Below, one piece after another: positions 18,895-28,481 of a stretch of DNA of 64,000 bases (the stretch's first letter is position 1; each line of letters begins with the position of its first letter). Position numbers and translations under genes: made by a program. The notes under the pieces were generated by a model. That model did not search any database. It was not told the origin of the DNA and saw only the letters and a program-made list of their open reading frames with translations. Origin of the DNA: HdN1 sp052035295 (GTDB lineage: Bacteria > Pseudomonadota > Gammaproteobacteria > Pseudomonadales > Ketobacteraceae); the NCBI GenBank assembly GCA_052035295.1, contig JBPOHS010000015.1, forward strand, positions 17,910 through 81,909, in the 5' to 3' direction.

Positions 18895-19039
18895 TCATGG
18901 TCCTTGCCTGCGTTGCCATTCTCACCCCCTCCAATCCGTTCGCACCTTGTAAATCCCAACTATACTGAGCCGATAGCCCTTTTAATCTGATGCTGGCCCC
19001 AGGGATCTTCAGCATCCGTTATCGGAACCGTTGCACGCC

Positions 19040-21019
19040 ATGTCTACCGAAATTTCACTGCCTGCCCCCGATGGCGACGCTGGCGCTTTCGCCGTTCTCA
19101 TCCTGCAGATGAGCGAGCCGGCGATGTTGTTCGATGAGGCGGGACAGGTACTTGCCGCCAATGCGGCGGCGCAGGCGCTTTTCCAGGAAAAGGAAAACCA
19201 GCTGACGGGAAAACCGTTCGATCGTTTCATTCCCTGTCCGCGTGAGTACGCCGGCAACGTGCCTCGTTATATCGGCGATTACATGGCCGCAACGCCGCAG
19301 TTGTGGTCACAGCCGGTCACGGCGCTGTGTGGCACCCAGACCCGCCTGAGTCTGATGGTGCAGCGGGTGGCGATGCAGGATAATCGTTATACGCTGCTGT
19401 TTTTTCAGGATATTTCGGAGTCGGTGGCGGCCTATCAACAGCTGAAGTCGCGGCTGTCGACGTCCGAGGGGATGTCGACGGCCAAGACCCAGTTTCTCGA
19501 GCATCTCAATCATGAAATGCGTGGCCCGCTGGCCCTTCTGCTTAATGTGGTGGGTCAGGTGCTGGATCGGAGCGACCTGTCCGCCGATCTGCGTCAGGAA
19601 CTGGGATTGGCCTATCAGGCCGGACGTGATCTGCACAAATCCAACAGCGAGATTGCCGACTTTACCCAGCTCGAAAGCGATCATCTCGAATTTGAATCGA
19701 TATGCTTCAACACCCGTTACGTGCTCGAAGACCTGCTGGAAAGCTTTCAGGATCAGGCCACCAAGAAGTCGTTGGAATTTGCCACGCTCGTTGGCCCCAG
19801 CGTTCCTGAATACCTGATCGGCGATCCGAACCGCGTTCGCCAGATCCTGCAATGCCTGCTCAATCACGCCTTCCGCGACACAGTCGAGGGCGGTGTAACG
19901 ATCAAGGCCCAATGCATGGTGGAAACCAACACCAGCGCCACCATCGAGTTCGAGATCAGCGACACCGGCCTGGGTGTCTCGGATCATCGTCGCAAGGATA
20001 TTCAGGCCCTGTTTGAAAACCCGCGGGTAGACTTTGCCCAGCGCTTGTCTGATCTGGGGGTGGGGCTTGCCATCGCGAAGGAATTGATCGATCGCATGGG
20101 CGGTCGTCTGTCGTTGCGTTCCACCGAAAACGTCGGCAGTAGCTACCTGGTGTCCCTCCGATTCGAGAAGGGCGAGCAACTGCAGCACGAGCAGCGGGTA
20201 TTGGCCGGGAAGCGTATCCTGATCGCCAACGACACCCTCGAAGATCGCAGCTGGTTGACCGAAATCTGCCGCCAGGAACGCATGAAAGTGGATTGGGTGG
20301 GTACCGGTGAGCACGCATTGAAAGTGCTGACGCAAGAGAACAACACGTTGGCACCGATTGATTTTCTGCTGATCGACTTGCATGAGCTCAAGCTGGCCGG
20401 CATCCATCTGGCTCAAGAGGTCAGGGCGCAGGCCGCGTTCAAGAACATTGCCATCGTCATGTTGGCCAATCCCGATGAAGGGGTAACGCCTGCCATCGCT
20501 GGCGGCGTGGGAGTCAGTGCGTTGCTCGGCAAGCCTTTGCGCAAGGGGTTGTTGATCGAGGCCTTCCGTGCGGCGCTGGCCCAGCAACGCCAGATGCAGC
20601 CGGTGCTGGTCACCCAACACGTGCTCATGAGCCACGGTGAGCGGCGTAACCTGCGCGCACTGCTGGTGGAGGACAACGAGGTCAACCAGATCATTGCCAA
20701 GGGGGCGTTGCGCCGCCTGGGTATCACGGCCGACGTTACCAACAATGGCGAGGAAGCCATCGATGCCGTGCGTGACAACCGTTATGATTTCATTTTGATG
20801 GATTGCGAGATGCCGGTCATGGATGGTTTTGAGGCGACCCGCATCATTCGTGAATGGGAAAAAAGCTGTGGCGATCGTGCCACCATCATTGCGCTCACGG
20901 CCAGTGACGGGGATGAATGCCGGCAACAGTGCCTGTCCGCCGGCATGGATGATTACATGCAGAAGCCCTTTCGCGCCGATCAGCTGCAAGCCATTCTGGA
21001 TCGCGTCGGTAAACACTGA
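19040..21019 (+). CDS. Hybrid sensor histidine kinase with two receiver domains
   Basis: 659 residues from the ATG at 19040; a TTG three codons upstream is the alternative. No membrane segment is seen, so the sensor is cytoplasmic. Domain order: PAS-like (about 15-125), HisKA with His158 in FLEHLNHEMRGPL, HATPase (about 255-375, DTGLGVS G-box), a first receiver (about 390-510, Asp in LLIDLHE), and a second canonical receiver near the C terminus (EDNEVNQ, phospho-Asp in LMDCEMPVMDG, Lys in MQKPFR). The N-box is unusual: LLNHAFRD, with the key Asn of NAxKFT apparently replaced by His276, so ATP binding may be weak. It lies 65 bp upstream of the FimX-like gene on the same strand, suggesting a shared signalling role. 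Confidence 0.9.
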   Translation: MSTEISLPAPDGDAGAFAVLILQMSEPAMLFDEAGQVLAANAAAQALFQEKENQLTGKPFDRFIPCPREYAGNVPRYIGDYMAATPQLWSQPVTALCGTQTRLSLMVQRVAMQDNRYTLLFFQDISESVAAYQQLKSRLSTSEGMSTAKTQFLEHLNHEMRGPLALLLNVVGQVLDRSDLSADLRQELGLAYQAGRDLHKSNSEIADFTQLESDHLEFESICFNTRYVLEDLLESFQDQATKKSLEFATLVGPSVPEYLIGDPNRVRQILQCLLNHAFRDTVEGGVTIKAQCMVETNTSATIEFEISDTGLGVSDHRRKDIQALFENPRVDFAQRLSDLGVGLAIAKELIDRMGGRLSLRSTENVGSSYLVSLRFEKGEQLQHEQRVLAGKRILIANDTLEDRSWLTEICRQERMKVDWVGTGEHALKVLTQENNTLAPIDFLLIDLHELKLAGIHLAQEVRAQAAFKNIAIVMLANPDEGVTPAIAGGVGVSALLGKPLRKGLLIEAFRAALAQQRQMQPVLVTQHVLMSHGERRNLRALLVEDNEVNQIIAKGALRRLGITADVTNNGEEAIDAVRDNRYDFILMDCEMPVMDGFEATRIIREWEKSCGDRATIIALTASDGDECRQQCLSAGMDDYMQKPFRADQLQAILDRVGKH

Positions 21020-21084
21020 AAGGCGCCATCGCGGCCGAATCTGGACGTTACTGATACAGGATTTCAACCGAGAGTCGTCGAGAC

Positions 21085-23217
21085 ATGACAGAAGTATCCG
21101 CGGCACCCACCCAAGAGGCGGCACCTGCCCAACAGGCCCTCGTGGTTCTATACGATTCGGTTTCCAAGCATGTCGATGCCTATCGCCATATTTTTCAGGC
21201 GATGGAAGTCGAGATGACCGCTGCCGAAGATGCCGATGCCCTGATGCAGCTTGCCCAGGAAAAAGCGCCCGCCTTGATCATGGTGGATTCTGCCGTGACG
21301 CAACCGGATGCGTTCCAGGTCATCAATGCGCTCAAGGCCGACAAGAAAACCGCCCATATTCCGCTCCTGTTGATGACGTCGGGTTTTTCTGATCGTCGCC
21401 TCAAACTTTACCCCGAACTGGCCGCCTCGATCGAAGTGCTGGCCAAGCCGTTCGAGATCGAGCAGTTTTTTTCGCTGGTGAAATTCTTCCTCTTGCAATA
21501 CAAGTATCGCTGCATCATTGAAAACATCGGCGACAAGCAAAGTGCATCGCTGATCGAAAATGACAAGGAGGGCATCATTGCCCTCGACGAAGAAGGCAAG
21601 ATCTGTTTCGTCAATTATGCCGCCGAATGTATTTTGCGCGGGCGCGCGACCTTCCTGATCGGCAAGTTTGTCGAGTCCATGCTCGACGAACCCGCGCCTG
21701 CACTGGTGTCGCACTGGCAGGAACACCCCATCAACACGGTCACCCGTGCCGAGCAGATTTTACAGGTGGACAGTGCGACGCTATGGCGTGTCGACGGCGA
21801 GTCCACGCGGGTCAAGTTCGCTGCCATTCCGATGCGCGACAAGGAAGACATCAAACACATCATCGCGTTTCGCGAATTGAAAGACACCCGCGAATCCAAG
21901 GACAAGATCTCGACCCTGAGTCATAACGACAATATTACGGGGCTTCCGACGCGGGTACGCCTGGAGGAATCGCTCGATCGCGTGTTACGCAAGGCGCGCC
22001 AACGCAGTCAGCATTGTGCGGTACTCTATCTCGACCTCGACCACTTCCGTTATCTGAACGAAAGCGCTGGCCACGAGCTGGGCGACCAGATGATGGTGCA
22101 GGTCGCCAACCGCATCAAACAGCTCATTCGTCGCGAAGACGTGCTCGCCCGCATGGAAGGCGATGAATTCGTCGTCGTGCTCAGTTATATCGAACAACCG
22201 GAAAATGCCGGGCTTGTCGCCCGCAAGCTCGTCGAACGCCTGCACGAACCCTACCTGCTCGAAGGCCATGAAATCTATTCCAGCTGCTCGGTGGGGGTTG
22301 CCGTCTATCCGCAGTGCGGGGACAGTGTCGCATCGCTGCTCAAGAATGCCGAAGCAGCCACCCAGCGCGCCAAGTTGCTTGGTCGCAATACCTACCAGTA
22401 TTTTACCGTCGAGATGAACAAGGAGCTGGCCGAGCGCGTGCAGACCGAATTCGAGCTGCACAAAGCTTTCGAAAAGAAGCAGTTCTCGATTGCCATGCAA
22501 CCGGTGGTCGACGTGTCCTCCGGCCGCATCCAGGCTCTGGCGTTGTCGGCGCAATGGCTGCACCCACAGCGGGGCATGCTGGAAATGTCCGATTTTCGCG
22601 GCATCGCCGAAGACGCGGGGCTAGGCGCGGAACTCTGTCGCTGGCTGTGGCAGGAAGGGCTTGCCACCGTCACCCGCCAGCATTCGTTCGACCCGCGGGA
22701 CCCGACCACCTTGATTCTGCTGGCCGTCACCCCGGCTTTTCTCAGCCAGGAAGACGCCGTTCCCTGGTTGATCAACGAAATTCGTCAACACGGTATCGAG
22801 GCCTGTAACGTCGTCATTGAACTGCCGGAAGCCGCCGCCATGGTGCGCGAGCGTGAAACCATCGAGGCGGTGCTGGCCCTCAAGCGTCATGGTTTCCAGT
22901 TTGCGATTGATGAATTCGGTACCGGTTTTGCCCCGGTGAGCATGTTGCGCAAGATTCCGTTCAGTTTCGTCACCTTGAGCGGGAAGCTGATTAACGGCAT
23001 CGGTGAGGCGCCGACAGACGAGGCCATTGTCGACGGCATACTTTATCTCGCCCGCCAACTGGGTTTGCAGGTAGTGGCCCCCGGTGTGCTGAACGAGCAA
23101 CAGGCCGCATTCCTCGATGCGCGCGGCTGCCGTTGGATGAACGGCTGCTATATCGAAGAACGGCTGGCGCAAAAGGATTATGTTGAAGAGCGGTGGAGTT
23201 TTTCGGCGGCGGGTTGA
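21085..23217 (+). CDS. FimX-like REC-PAS-GGDEF-EAL protein with degenerate catalytic motifs
   Basis: 710 residues. Order: receiver-like (about 15-135; Asp68, Lys121), PAS (about 140-265), GGDEF (about 275-440) and EAL (about 455-700). The GGDEF motif reads EGDEF at 358-362. The EAL motif region (483-492) reads ALALSAQW, so the metal-binding Glu is missing. DDFGTG is DEFGTG, and the KID lysine region is altered. Both enzymatic activities are therefore doubtful. The same architecture and degeneracy occur in Pseudomonas FimX, a c-di-GMP receptor that governs type IV pilus assembly and twitching. A c-di-GMP-binding effector role is the best guess. The hybrid kinase is immediately upstream. Confidence 0.87.
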   Translation: MTEVSAAPTQEAAPAQQALVVLYDSVSKHVDAYRHIFQAMEVEMTAAEDADALMQLAQEKAPALIMVDSAVTQPDAFQVINALKADKKTAHIPLLLMTSGFSDRRLKLYPELAASIEVLAKPFEIEQFFSLVKFFLLQYKYRCIIENIGDKQSASLIENDKEGIIALDEEGKICFVNYAAECILRGRATFLIGKFVESMLDEPAPALVSHWQEHPINTVTRAEQILQVDSATLWRVDGESTRVKFAAIPMRDKEDIKHIIAFRELKDTRESKDKISTLSHNDNITGLPTRVRLEESLDRVLRKARQRSQHCAVLYLDLDHFRYLNESAGHELGDQMMVQVANRIKQLIRREDVLARMEGDEFVVVLSYIEQPENAGLVARKLVERLHEPYLLEGHEIYSSCSVGVAVYPQCGDSVASLLKNAEAATQRAKLLGRNTYQYFTVEMNKELAERVQTEFELHKAFEKKQFSIAMQPVVDVSSGRIQALALSAQWLHPQRGMLEMSDFRGIAEDAGLGAELCRWLWQEGLATVTRQHSFDPRDPTTLILLAVTPAFLSQEDAVPWLINEIRQHGIEACNVVIELPEAAAMVRERETIEAVLALKRHGFQFAIDEFGTGFAPVSMLRKIPFSFVTLSGKLINGIGEAPTDEAIVDGILYLARQLGLQVVAPGVLNEQQAAFLDARGCRWMNGCYIEERLAQKDYVEERWSFSAAG

Positions 23218-23240
23218 AGAACCCTGTCGCCAGGCCCGCA

Positions 23241-23444
23241 TTATTTCCGTTTTTTCAACCAGGCTTCTTTTTCATCCAGCGACAGTGGCCGTGCTTCTTC
23301 TTCGAGCATGACAGGAATGCCATCCCGCACGGGGTACGCCAGATTACTCGACAAACTCACCAGCTCATTCCGGGCAGTATCGTATTCGAGCTTGCCCTTG
23401 CTCACCGGGCACACCAGCAATTCCAGCAGTTTCTTGTCGAGCAT
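23241..23444 (-). CDS. Trm112-like zinc-ribbon-fold small protein (UPF0434/YcaR family)
   Basis: 67 residues from the ATG at 23444, preceded on its strand by AGGTG. The longer frame starting at 23561 would add residues foreign to the family. The N terminus MLDKKLLELLVCPVSKGKL and the AYPVRDGIPVMLEEEAR segment are diagnostic of the YcaR/UPF0434 family. Relatives often sit beside lpxK-kdsB, but here it lies alone, 118 bp beyond nth on the same strand. Function unknown; Trm112 relatives act as partners of methyltransferases. Confidence 0.92.
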   Translation of the reverse strand: MLDKKLLELLVCPVSKGKLEYDTARNELVSLSSNLAYPVRDGIPVMLEEEARPLSLDEKEAWLKKRK

Positions 23445-23561
23445 CACATCACCTGATTCGTTATAGACACCATGAAAGGGCATCATCGTAGGGGCATCGC
23501 CCGGGAATGACAAGCCCGTCGGCCTGCCCTCAAAGGTGACAGCAGCCGGTAAAGAAAACAA

Positions 23562-24197
23562 TCAATCGTCTGTCTTGTCCTTGAACTCGCACAAATCCTC
23601 AATGAGGCAGGAACCACATTTGGGCTTGCGCGCCGTACACGTATATCGCCCATGCAGAATCAGCCAGTGATGCGCATCCATCAGGTAATCCTTGGGCACG
23701 TGTTTGAGCAGCTTTTTTTCGACGTCCAGCACATTTTTGCCCGGCGCGATGCCGGTACGGTTCGACACGCGAAATATATGTGTATCCACCGCCATGGTGG
23801 GCTGACGGAACGCCGTATTCAGCACCACATTGGCCGTCTTGCGGCCTACGCCGGGCAAGGATTCGAGAGCGTCGCGGTCGGCCGGAACTTCTCCGCCATA
23901 TTGGTCGAGCAGGATGCGGCAGGTCTTGATGACGTTTTCCGCCTTGCTGTTGAAGAGTCCGATGGTCTTGATGTAGTGCTTCAATCCATCGACACCCAGA
24001 GCATGGATTTTTGCCGGCGTGTTGGCCACTGGGTACAACATGCGCGTGGCTTTATTGACCGACACATCAGTCGCCTGGGCAGAAAGAATAACGGCGATCA
24101 GCAGCTCGAAGGGCGTGTGGTATTCCAGTTCGGTCGTCGGGTTCGGGTTTTGGGCGTGCAGCCGACGAAATATTTCCAGACGCTTGGCAGCGTTCAT
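23562..24197 (-). CDS. nth: Endonuclease III
   Basis: 211 residues. Bifunctional DNA glycosylase/AP lyase that removes oxidised pyrimidines. ILSAQATDVSVNKAT is near residue 38, the helix-hairpin-helix LPGVGRKTANVVL carries the catalytic Lys, and the catalytic Asp is in VDTHIFRV. The C-terminal [4Fe-4S] cluster is C-x6-C-x2-C-x5-C (CTARKPKCGSCLIEDLC). The start overlaps the rnfE stop by 4 bp, making nth the last gene of the rnf operon, as in Pseudomonas and E. coli. Confidence 0.98.
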   Translation of the reverse strand: MNAAKRLEIFRRLHAQNPNPTTELEYHTPFELLIAVILSAQATDVSVNKATRMLYPVANTPAKIHALGVDGLKHYIKTIGLFNSKAENVIKTCRILLDQYGGEVPADRDALESLPGVGRKTANVVLNTAFRQPTMAVDTHIFRVSNRTGIAPGKNVLDVEKKLLKHVPKDYLMDAHHWLILHGRYTCTARKPKCGSCLIEDLCEFKDKTDD

Positions 24198-24907
24198 GAA
24201 ATATGGCCGGTGGTTCTGACGCGGCGTGAAGCGACAGGGGTTTCCGCCTGCGTGGCCTTGACGCGTTCCGCCATGCGCTTGTCGATGACGTTTTTCAGCG
24301 CAATCAGCAGGCCCATGAAAACGAAGGCGCCCGGAGGCAAAATAGCGAACAGAAAGCCTGGATAGTCGTTGCCGATCGACAGTGTCCAGTGACGGGCGCC
24401 TTCCCCGAACAATAGATGCATATCGGCAAACAGGGTGCCACTGCCAATCACTTCGCGTATCGCCCCGAGAACGACCAACACGGCAGCGAAGCCCACGCCG
24501 TTCATGAGTCCGTCCATGGCAGACGGAAGCACGGGATGTTTGCTGGCAAAGCCGTCGGCACGTCCAAGTACGTTGCAGTTGGTCACGATCAAGGCAATGA
24601 ATATACCGAGCGTGAGGTACAAGTCGTAGGTAAACGCGTGCATGACGAATTCAATGCAGGTCGTGAATGCCGCGATGATCAATATGTAGGTAGGCAGACG
24701 AACGGTTGCGGTGGTGTGATTGCGTATCAGCGACACGGCCGTGTTCGACAGGGTGAGCACCGCAATTGTTGCGAGTCCCATGCCGAGAGCATTGACGACA
24801 TTCGACGAAACGGCGAGCAAGGGGCACAGTCCCAATGCCTGCACCAGGGCCGGGTTGTTTTTCCACAGGCCATCCTGTGTGATTTTCTTGAATTCATCTT
24901 GCGTCAT
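24194..24907 (-). CDS. rnfE: Ion-translocating electron transport complex subunit RnfE/RsxE
   Basis: 237 residues with six predicted membrane helices. RnfE with RnfA forms the membrane pair of the Rnf complex, which moves electrons between NADH and ferredoxin, coupled to ion flow. In E. coli the Rsx version also keeps SoxR reduced. The ALGLCPLLAVSSNVVNALGMG start and LVTNCNVLGRADGFA segment carry the conserved cysteines of the family. The first 14 bp overlap the end of rnfG. Confidence 0.96.
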   Translation of the reverse strand: MTQDEFKKITQDGLWKNNPALVQALGLCPLLAVSSNVVNALGMGLATIAVLTLSNTAVSLIRNHTTATVRLPTYILIIAAFTTCIEFVMHAFTYDLYLTLGIFIALIVTNCNVLGRADGFASKHPVLPSAMDGLMNGVGFAAVLVVLGAIREVIGSGTLFADMHLLFGEGARHWTLSIGNDYPGFLFAILPPGAFVFMGLLIALKNVIDKRMAERVKATQAETPVASRRVRTTGHIS

Positions 24908-25547
24908 GCGGAGTCTCTCCGGCAGGGGTAGACGGGGCGAACAGGGTGTCTTGATGCTGGTTTACGTACAATAACGTGTTCTTTACAGCGCCAACGACTG
25001 CGCGTGGCGTAATGGTGGCGCCGGTGAACGCATCGAACACCCCACCATCCTTTTTTACGCCCCAGCGCGCAGGTTCGGGATCTTCGAGCGATTTGCCATT
25101 GAAGCCCAATACCCAGGGGGATTTCTTCAATTCAATTTTGTCCCCCAGCCCGGGCGTTTCAGCGTGCGGCGTCACGGCGCGCACGCCGGTAATCTTGCCT
25201 GACTTGTCGATGCCCACCAACAGGTTGATGGACCCACCGTATCCTTCGGGCGCTACCGCCTGAATGACCAGCGCCTGTGGTTCGCTGCCCCGTTTCGCAA
25301 CATAGGCAATCGAGGGTTTGCTCGTGCCGAGCAGAGGATCGGGTGCCAGCACGATCGTGTCCTTGCCCACGGCGTTATCGTAGCGGCCTTCCGGCAAGAC
25401 ATCGGCGAGGGATTTCTGCAAGGCGATTTCTTGTTGTTCGTCAATGCGCTGGGCCGTTCCCAGCTGGGTCGCGACGACAAGCCCCGTGGTGGCAATGGCG
25501 AATGCCCCCAGCACCAGGCTGTTTTTACTGACCGATTTCAACAGCAT
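24894..25547 (-). CDS. rnfG: Electron transport complex subunit RnfG/RsxG
   Basis: 217 residues. One N-terminal membrane anchor (about 10-27) is followed by a periplasmic FMN-binding domain. The covalent flavinylation motif is visible as FTGATITPRAVV (Thr of GAT). The protein carries electrons on the periplasmic side of the Rnf complex. It lies 9 bp after rnfD and overlaps rnfE by 14 bp, so it is clearly part of one operon. Confidence 0.96.
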   Translation of the reverse strand: MLLKSVSKNSLVLGAFAIATTGLVVATQLGTAQRIDEQQEIALQKSLADVLPEGRYDNAVGKDTIVLAPDPLLGTSKPSIAYVAKRGSEPQALVIQAVAPEGYGGSINLLVGIDKSGKITGVRAVTPHAETPGLGDKIELKKSPWVLGFNGKSLEDPEPARWGVKKDGGVFDAFTGATITPRAVVGAVKNTLLYVNQHQDTLFAPSTPAGETPHDAR

Positions 25548-25556
25548 GCCTGGCTC

Positions 25557-26624
25557 CTATTGCTTCGTTGAATCGTGTTTCGGCGGCAAACCCCGTTTGG
25601 GCGCGCCGTGACCATAGGTACGAGGCTGGGTGTAATAATCCAGCATGGGTGCAGCGATGTTCATGATCAACACGCTGAAGGCAACGGCATCCGGGTAGCC
25701 GCCGAACGTGCGAATCACGTAAACCAGTACACCGATGCCCGCGCCGAAAATCAGCTTGCCGCGCGCGCTGGTGGCAGCGGTCACTGGATCCGTGGCGATA
25801 AAGAAAGCGCCCAGCATGGCGCCACCACTGAACCAATGGAACAAGGGGGAGCCGTAGTTGTGCGGGTCTGCTGCGTAAAACGGCAGGGCGAGCAAGCCCA
25901 TGGCGGCCAGCATGCTCACAGGAATGTGCCAGGTAATCAGGCGGCGTGCCAACAGGTAACAACCGCCCAACAGAAAGCCCAGGTTGATCCATTCCCAGCC
26001 GACGCCAGCCCATTGGCCTTTCATGACCTGCATGTCGGCCAGTTTCTCGAATTGGCCGTGATAAATGCGGAAGGTGTCCAGCGGGGTGGCGAGGGTGAAG
26101 GCATCAACCCCACGCTCCGCGACGTGCCCGGTAAAAATCAGACTCAGCGAGTCAACAAAGCCCAGTGCAGAGGCCCCATCCAATGATTGCGCCGGCAACC
26201 ACGCCGTCATCTGTTTCGGAAAGGAAACCAGCACGACGACATACCCGATCATGGCGGGATTGAACGGATTACTGCCCAAGCCACCATAGAGGTGCTTGGC
26301 AATGACGATGGCAAACAGCATCGCGACAGCCGTCACCCAGAAGGGAGCGGTGGGTGGGAGTGCGAGCCCCAGCAGAATGGCCGTGACCAGGGCACTGTTG
26401 TCCTTGAGAAAGAACACGACCGGGCGCCCGCGCAGGTGCAGCATGAGCGCTTCAAGACCGATTGCCAGCAGGCCCGCCCAGACGATGTTGATGAGGTTGC
26501 CCCAGCCAAAAAACCAGGTCAGTGCAGCCAGGCCTGGCAGGGTGGCGATAATAACGGCACGCATCACCTCCCCGGTACTCAGGGGGCGATGCAGATGCGG
26601 CGAAGTAACGGTAATCAGTGACAT
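25557..26624 (-). CDS. rnfD: Electron transport complex subunit RnfD/RsxD
   Basis: 355 residues, about nine or ten membrane helices, NqrB/RnfD family. The probable flavin attachment Thr lies in the LATPLDTF segment (about residue 180), and YVVVLVSFPKQMT and ATDPVTAATSARGKL are family landmarks. It forms the membrane channel core with RnfA and RnfE. It starts 3 bp after the rnfC stop. Confidence 0.96.
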   Translation of the reverse strand: MSLITVTSPHLHRPLSTGEVMRAVIIATLPGLAALTWFFGWGNLINIVWAGLLAIGLEALMLHLRGRPVVFFLKDNSALVTAILLGLALPPTAPFWVTAVAMLFAIVIAKHLYGGLGSNPFNPAMIGYVVVLVSFPKQMTAWLPAQSLDGASALGFVDSLSLIFTGHVAERGVDAFTLATPLDTFRIYHGQFEKLADMQVMKGQWAGVGWEWINLGFLLGGCYLLARRLITWHIPVSMLAAMGLLALPFYAADPHNYGSPLFHWFSGGAMLGAFFIATDPVTAATSARGKLIFGAGIGVLVYVIRTFGGYPDAVAFSVLIMNIAAPMLDYYTQPRTYGHGAPKRGLPPKHDSTKQ

Positions 26625-26627
26625 GAA

Positions 26628-28469
26628 TTATTCCAGGGGATTCTGACTGGCTTGGGCAGGCTCGCCCTGTGCATTGGGCGTTGTACCGGCGCGTGCCTCT
26701 TCGTAGGCTTTGCGGGCGTCCTCGGCTTTCATCTGCAGCTTTTCCACCTTGTCGCGCATCAGGTCGACTTTTGGATTGCCCGCCTGTTCAGCGACCTGCA
26801 GGGCTTTCTCGGCGTCTTTCCACTTTTTCTGCGCCGTGGTCCAGGCGGTTTTCAGCAGCAGCACGGGATCGACGACGTCTGCGGGGCTACCCTCAGCCGA
26901 CGCGTTATCCGGAACGGCCGCTGCCGCGGCGGCGGTGGCTGACGCAGCGGCCTGCGCTGCTTTCTGTTTGTCTGCTGCCGCTTGCGCACGTTGGCGACGT
27001 TTTTCTTCTTTCTCGCGTTCTTCGCGTTCTTCGCGGGCCTTGCGTGCGTCAAAGCGGATGCGGGCACGCTCTGATTTACGTTTTTCCTGCTCCAGTTTGC
27101 GGATTTCACCTTTTTCGTGACGGTAGTACTGCACCAGGGGAATGTGGCTTGGGCAAACGAATGCGCAAGCGCCGCACTCTATGCAGTCGAACAGGTTGTA
27201 CAGCTGCGCCTTGTCGTGATCACCGCTCTTCGAGAACCAGTACAATTGCTGTGGCAGCAAGGACATGGGGCAGGATTGTGCGCAGGCACCGCAGCGGATG
27301 CAGGGCATTTCCGGGCCCGGATCCGGCAGCTCGGCGGCGCTTCCGGCCAGCAGACAATTGGTGGTTTTGACGACGGGCACCTTCATGTCGTGCAGGGTGA
27401 AACCCATCATGGGTCCACCCATGACCAGTCGATGCAGTTTCCTCGCCTCGAAACGCGCATGCTGCAGGGCATCGGCCACGGGCGTACCGACCAGCAAATC
27501 GTAGTTGCCCTTGTCGGCAATGGCATCGCCGGTCAGGGTGGTAACGCGGGAAATCAGCGGCTCACCATGGAGAATGGCGCGTGCGACGGCATGGGCCGTG
27601 CCTGTGTTCTGACACACGACACCGACATCGGCCGGCAGTTTGCCACTGGCGACTTCCTTGCCGGTGAGCAGCTGGATGATCTGTTTTTCGCCGCCCGAGG
27701 GGTACTTGGTGGGCACCACAATAACGCTGAAACCCGTGCCCTGGGCGGCCACGCGCATGGCAGCTACCGCTTGTGGCTTGTTGTCTTCAATGCCAATCAG
27801 TACCTGTTCGGGGTTGACGAGCCAGGCCATGATCTTCAGGCCGGCGATGACGTCCTGCGCGCGCTCGCGCATGAGCATGTCGTCAGCGGTGATGTAGGGT
27901 TCGCATTCCACCGCATTGAGGATCAGGTGTTCAATTTTCTGGTCGGATCTGGGCGCCAGCTTTACGGCCGTGGGGAAACCGGCGCCGCCCATGCCGACAA
28001 TGCCGGCATCGCGAATAAGTGCCAGCACGGCTGATCGTTCCAGCCGGGTGTAATCGGGAAGCCCGGCATGCCCGATCCAGCGGTCACTGCCATCCGTCTC
28101 GATGCTGATGCACATTCCTTGTATTTCAGAAGGATGTTGTACCGGCGCGAGGCCGATTGCCTTGATCGTACCGGAAGAGGGGGCATGCACCGGGGCGCCG
28201 ACAAATCCTTCCGGCTCGGCGATTTTCTGGCCCTTCAGAACGCTGTCGCCCACCTGCACGAGCGGCCGGCATGGGCTGCCGATGTGCTGTTGCAACGGCA
28301 CCACCAGCGTCTTGGGAAGTGGGCCGGGTCGAATGGGCGATTGTACCGACTGCGCCTTGTTTTCGGGGGGGTGTACGCCGCCCGGAATGTCCCACAGCCG
28401 GATGCGTTGATTCATCTTGCGATGTTGTTCCTGGGGGGATTCTGCGCTTGGGGTGAGATTCGCGGTCAT
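26628..28469 (-). CDS. rnfC: Electron transport complex subunit RnfC/RsxC
   Basis: 613 residues. Peripheral cytoplasmic subunit that binds NADH and FMN and carries two [4Fe-4S] clusters: CIRCGACAQSCPMSL and CIECGACAFVCPSHIP (about 390-450). The glycine-rich GMGGAGFPTAVKL near residue 155 is the nucleotide/FMN site. The last ~150 residues form a charged, Lys/Glu/Arg/Ala-rich, probably coiled-coil tail, as in many gammaproteobacterial RnfC proteins, where length varies widely. The gene is 12 bp after rnfB. Confidence 0.97.
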   Translation of the reverse strand: MTANLTPSAESPQEQHRKMNQRIRLWDIPGGVHPPENKAQSVQSPIRPGPLPKTLVVPLQQHIGSPCRPLVQVGDSVLKGQKIAEPEGFVGAPVHAPSSGTIKAIGLAPVQHPSEIQGMCISIETDGSDRWIGHAGLPDYTRLERSAVLALIRDAGIVGMGGAGFPTAVKLAPRSDQKIEHLILNAVECEPYITADDMLMRERAQDVIAGLKIMAWLVNPEQVLIGIEDNKPQAVAAMRVAAQGTGFSVIVVPTKYPSGGEKQIIQLLTGKEVASGKLPADVGVVCQNTGTAHAVARAILHGEPLISRVTTLTGDAIADKGNYDLLVGTPVADALQHARFEARKLHRLVMGGPMMGFTLHDMKVPVVKTTNCLLAGSAAELPDPGPEMPCIRCGACAQSCPMSLLPQQLYWFSKSGDHDKAQLYNLFDCIECGACAFVCPSHIPLVQYYRHEKGEIRKLEQEKRKSERARIRFDARKAREEREEREKEEKRRQRAQAAADKQKAAQAAASATAAAAAAVPDNASAEGSPADVVDPVLLLKTAWTTAQKKWKDAEKALQVAEQAGNPKVDLMRDKVEKLQMKAEDARKAYEEARAGTTPNAQGEPAQASQNPLE

Positions 28470-28481
28470 GACGGCCAGCCT

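Noticed and set aside
19307..21124. 605-codon - strand open frame
   Set aside because: Antisense shadow of the hybrid kinase gene.
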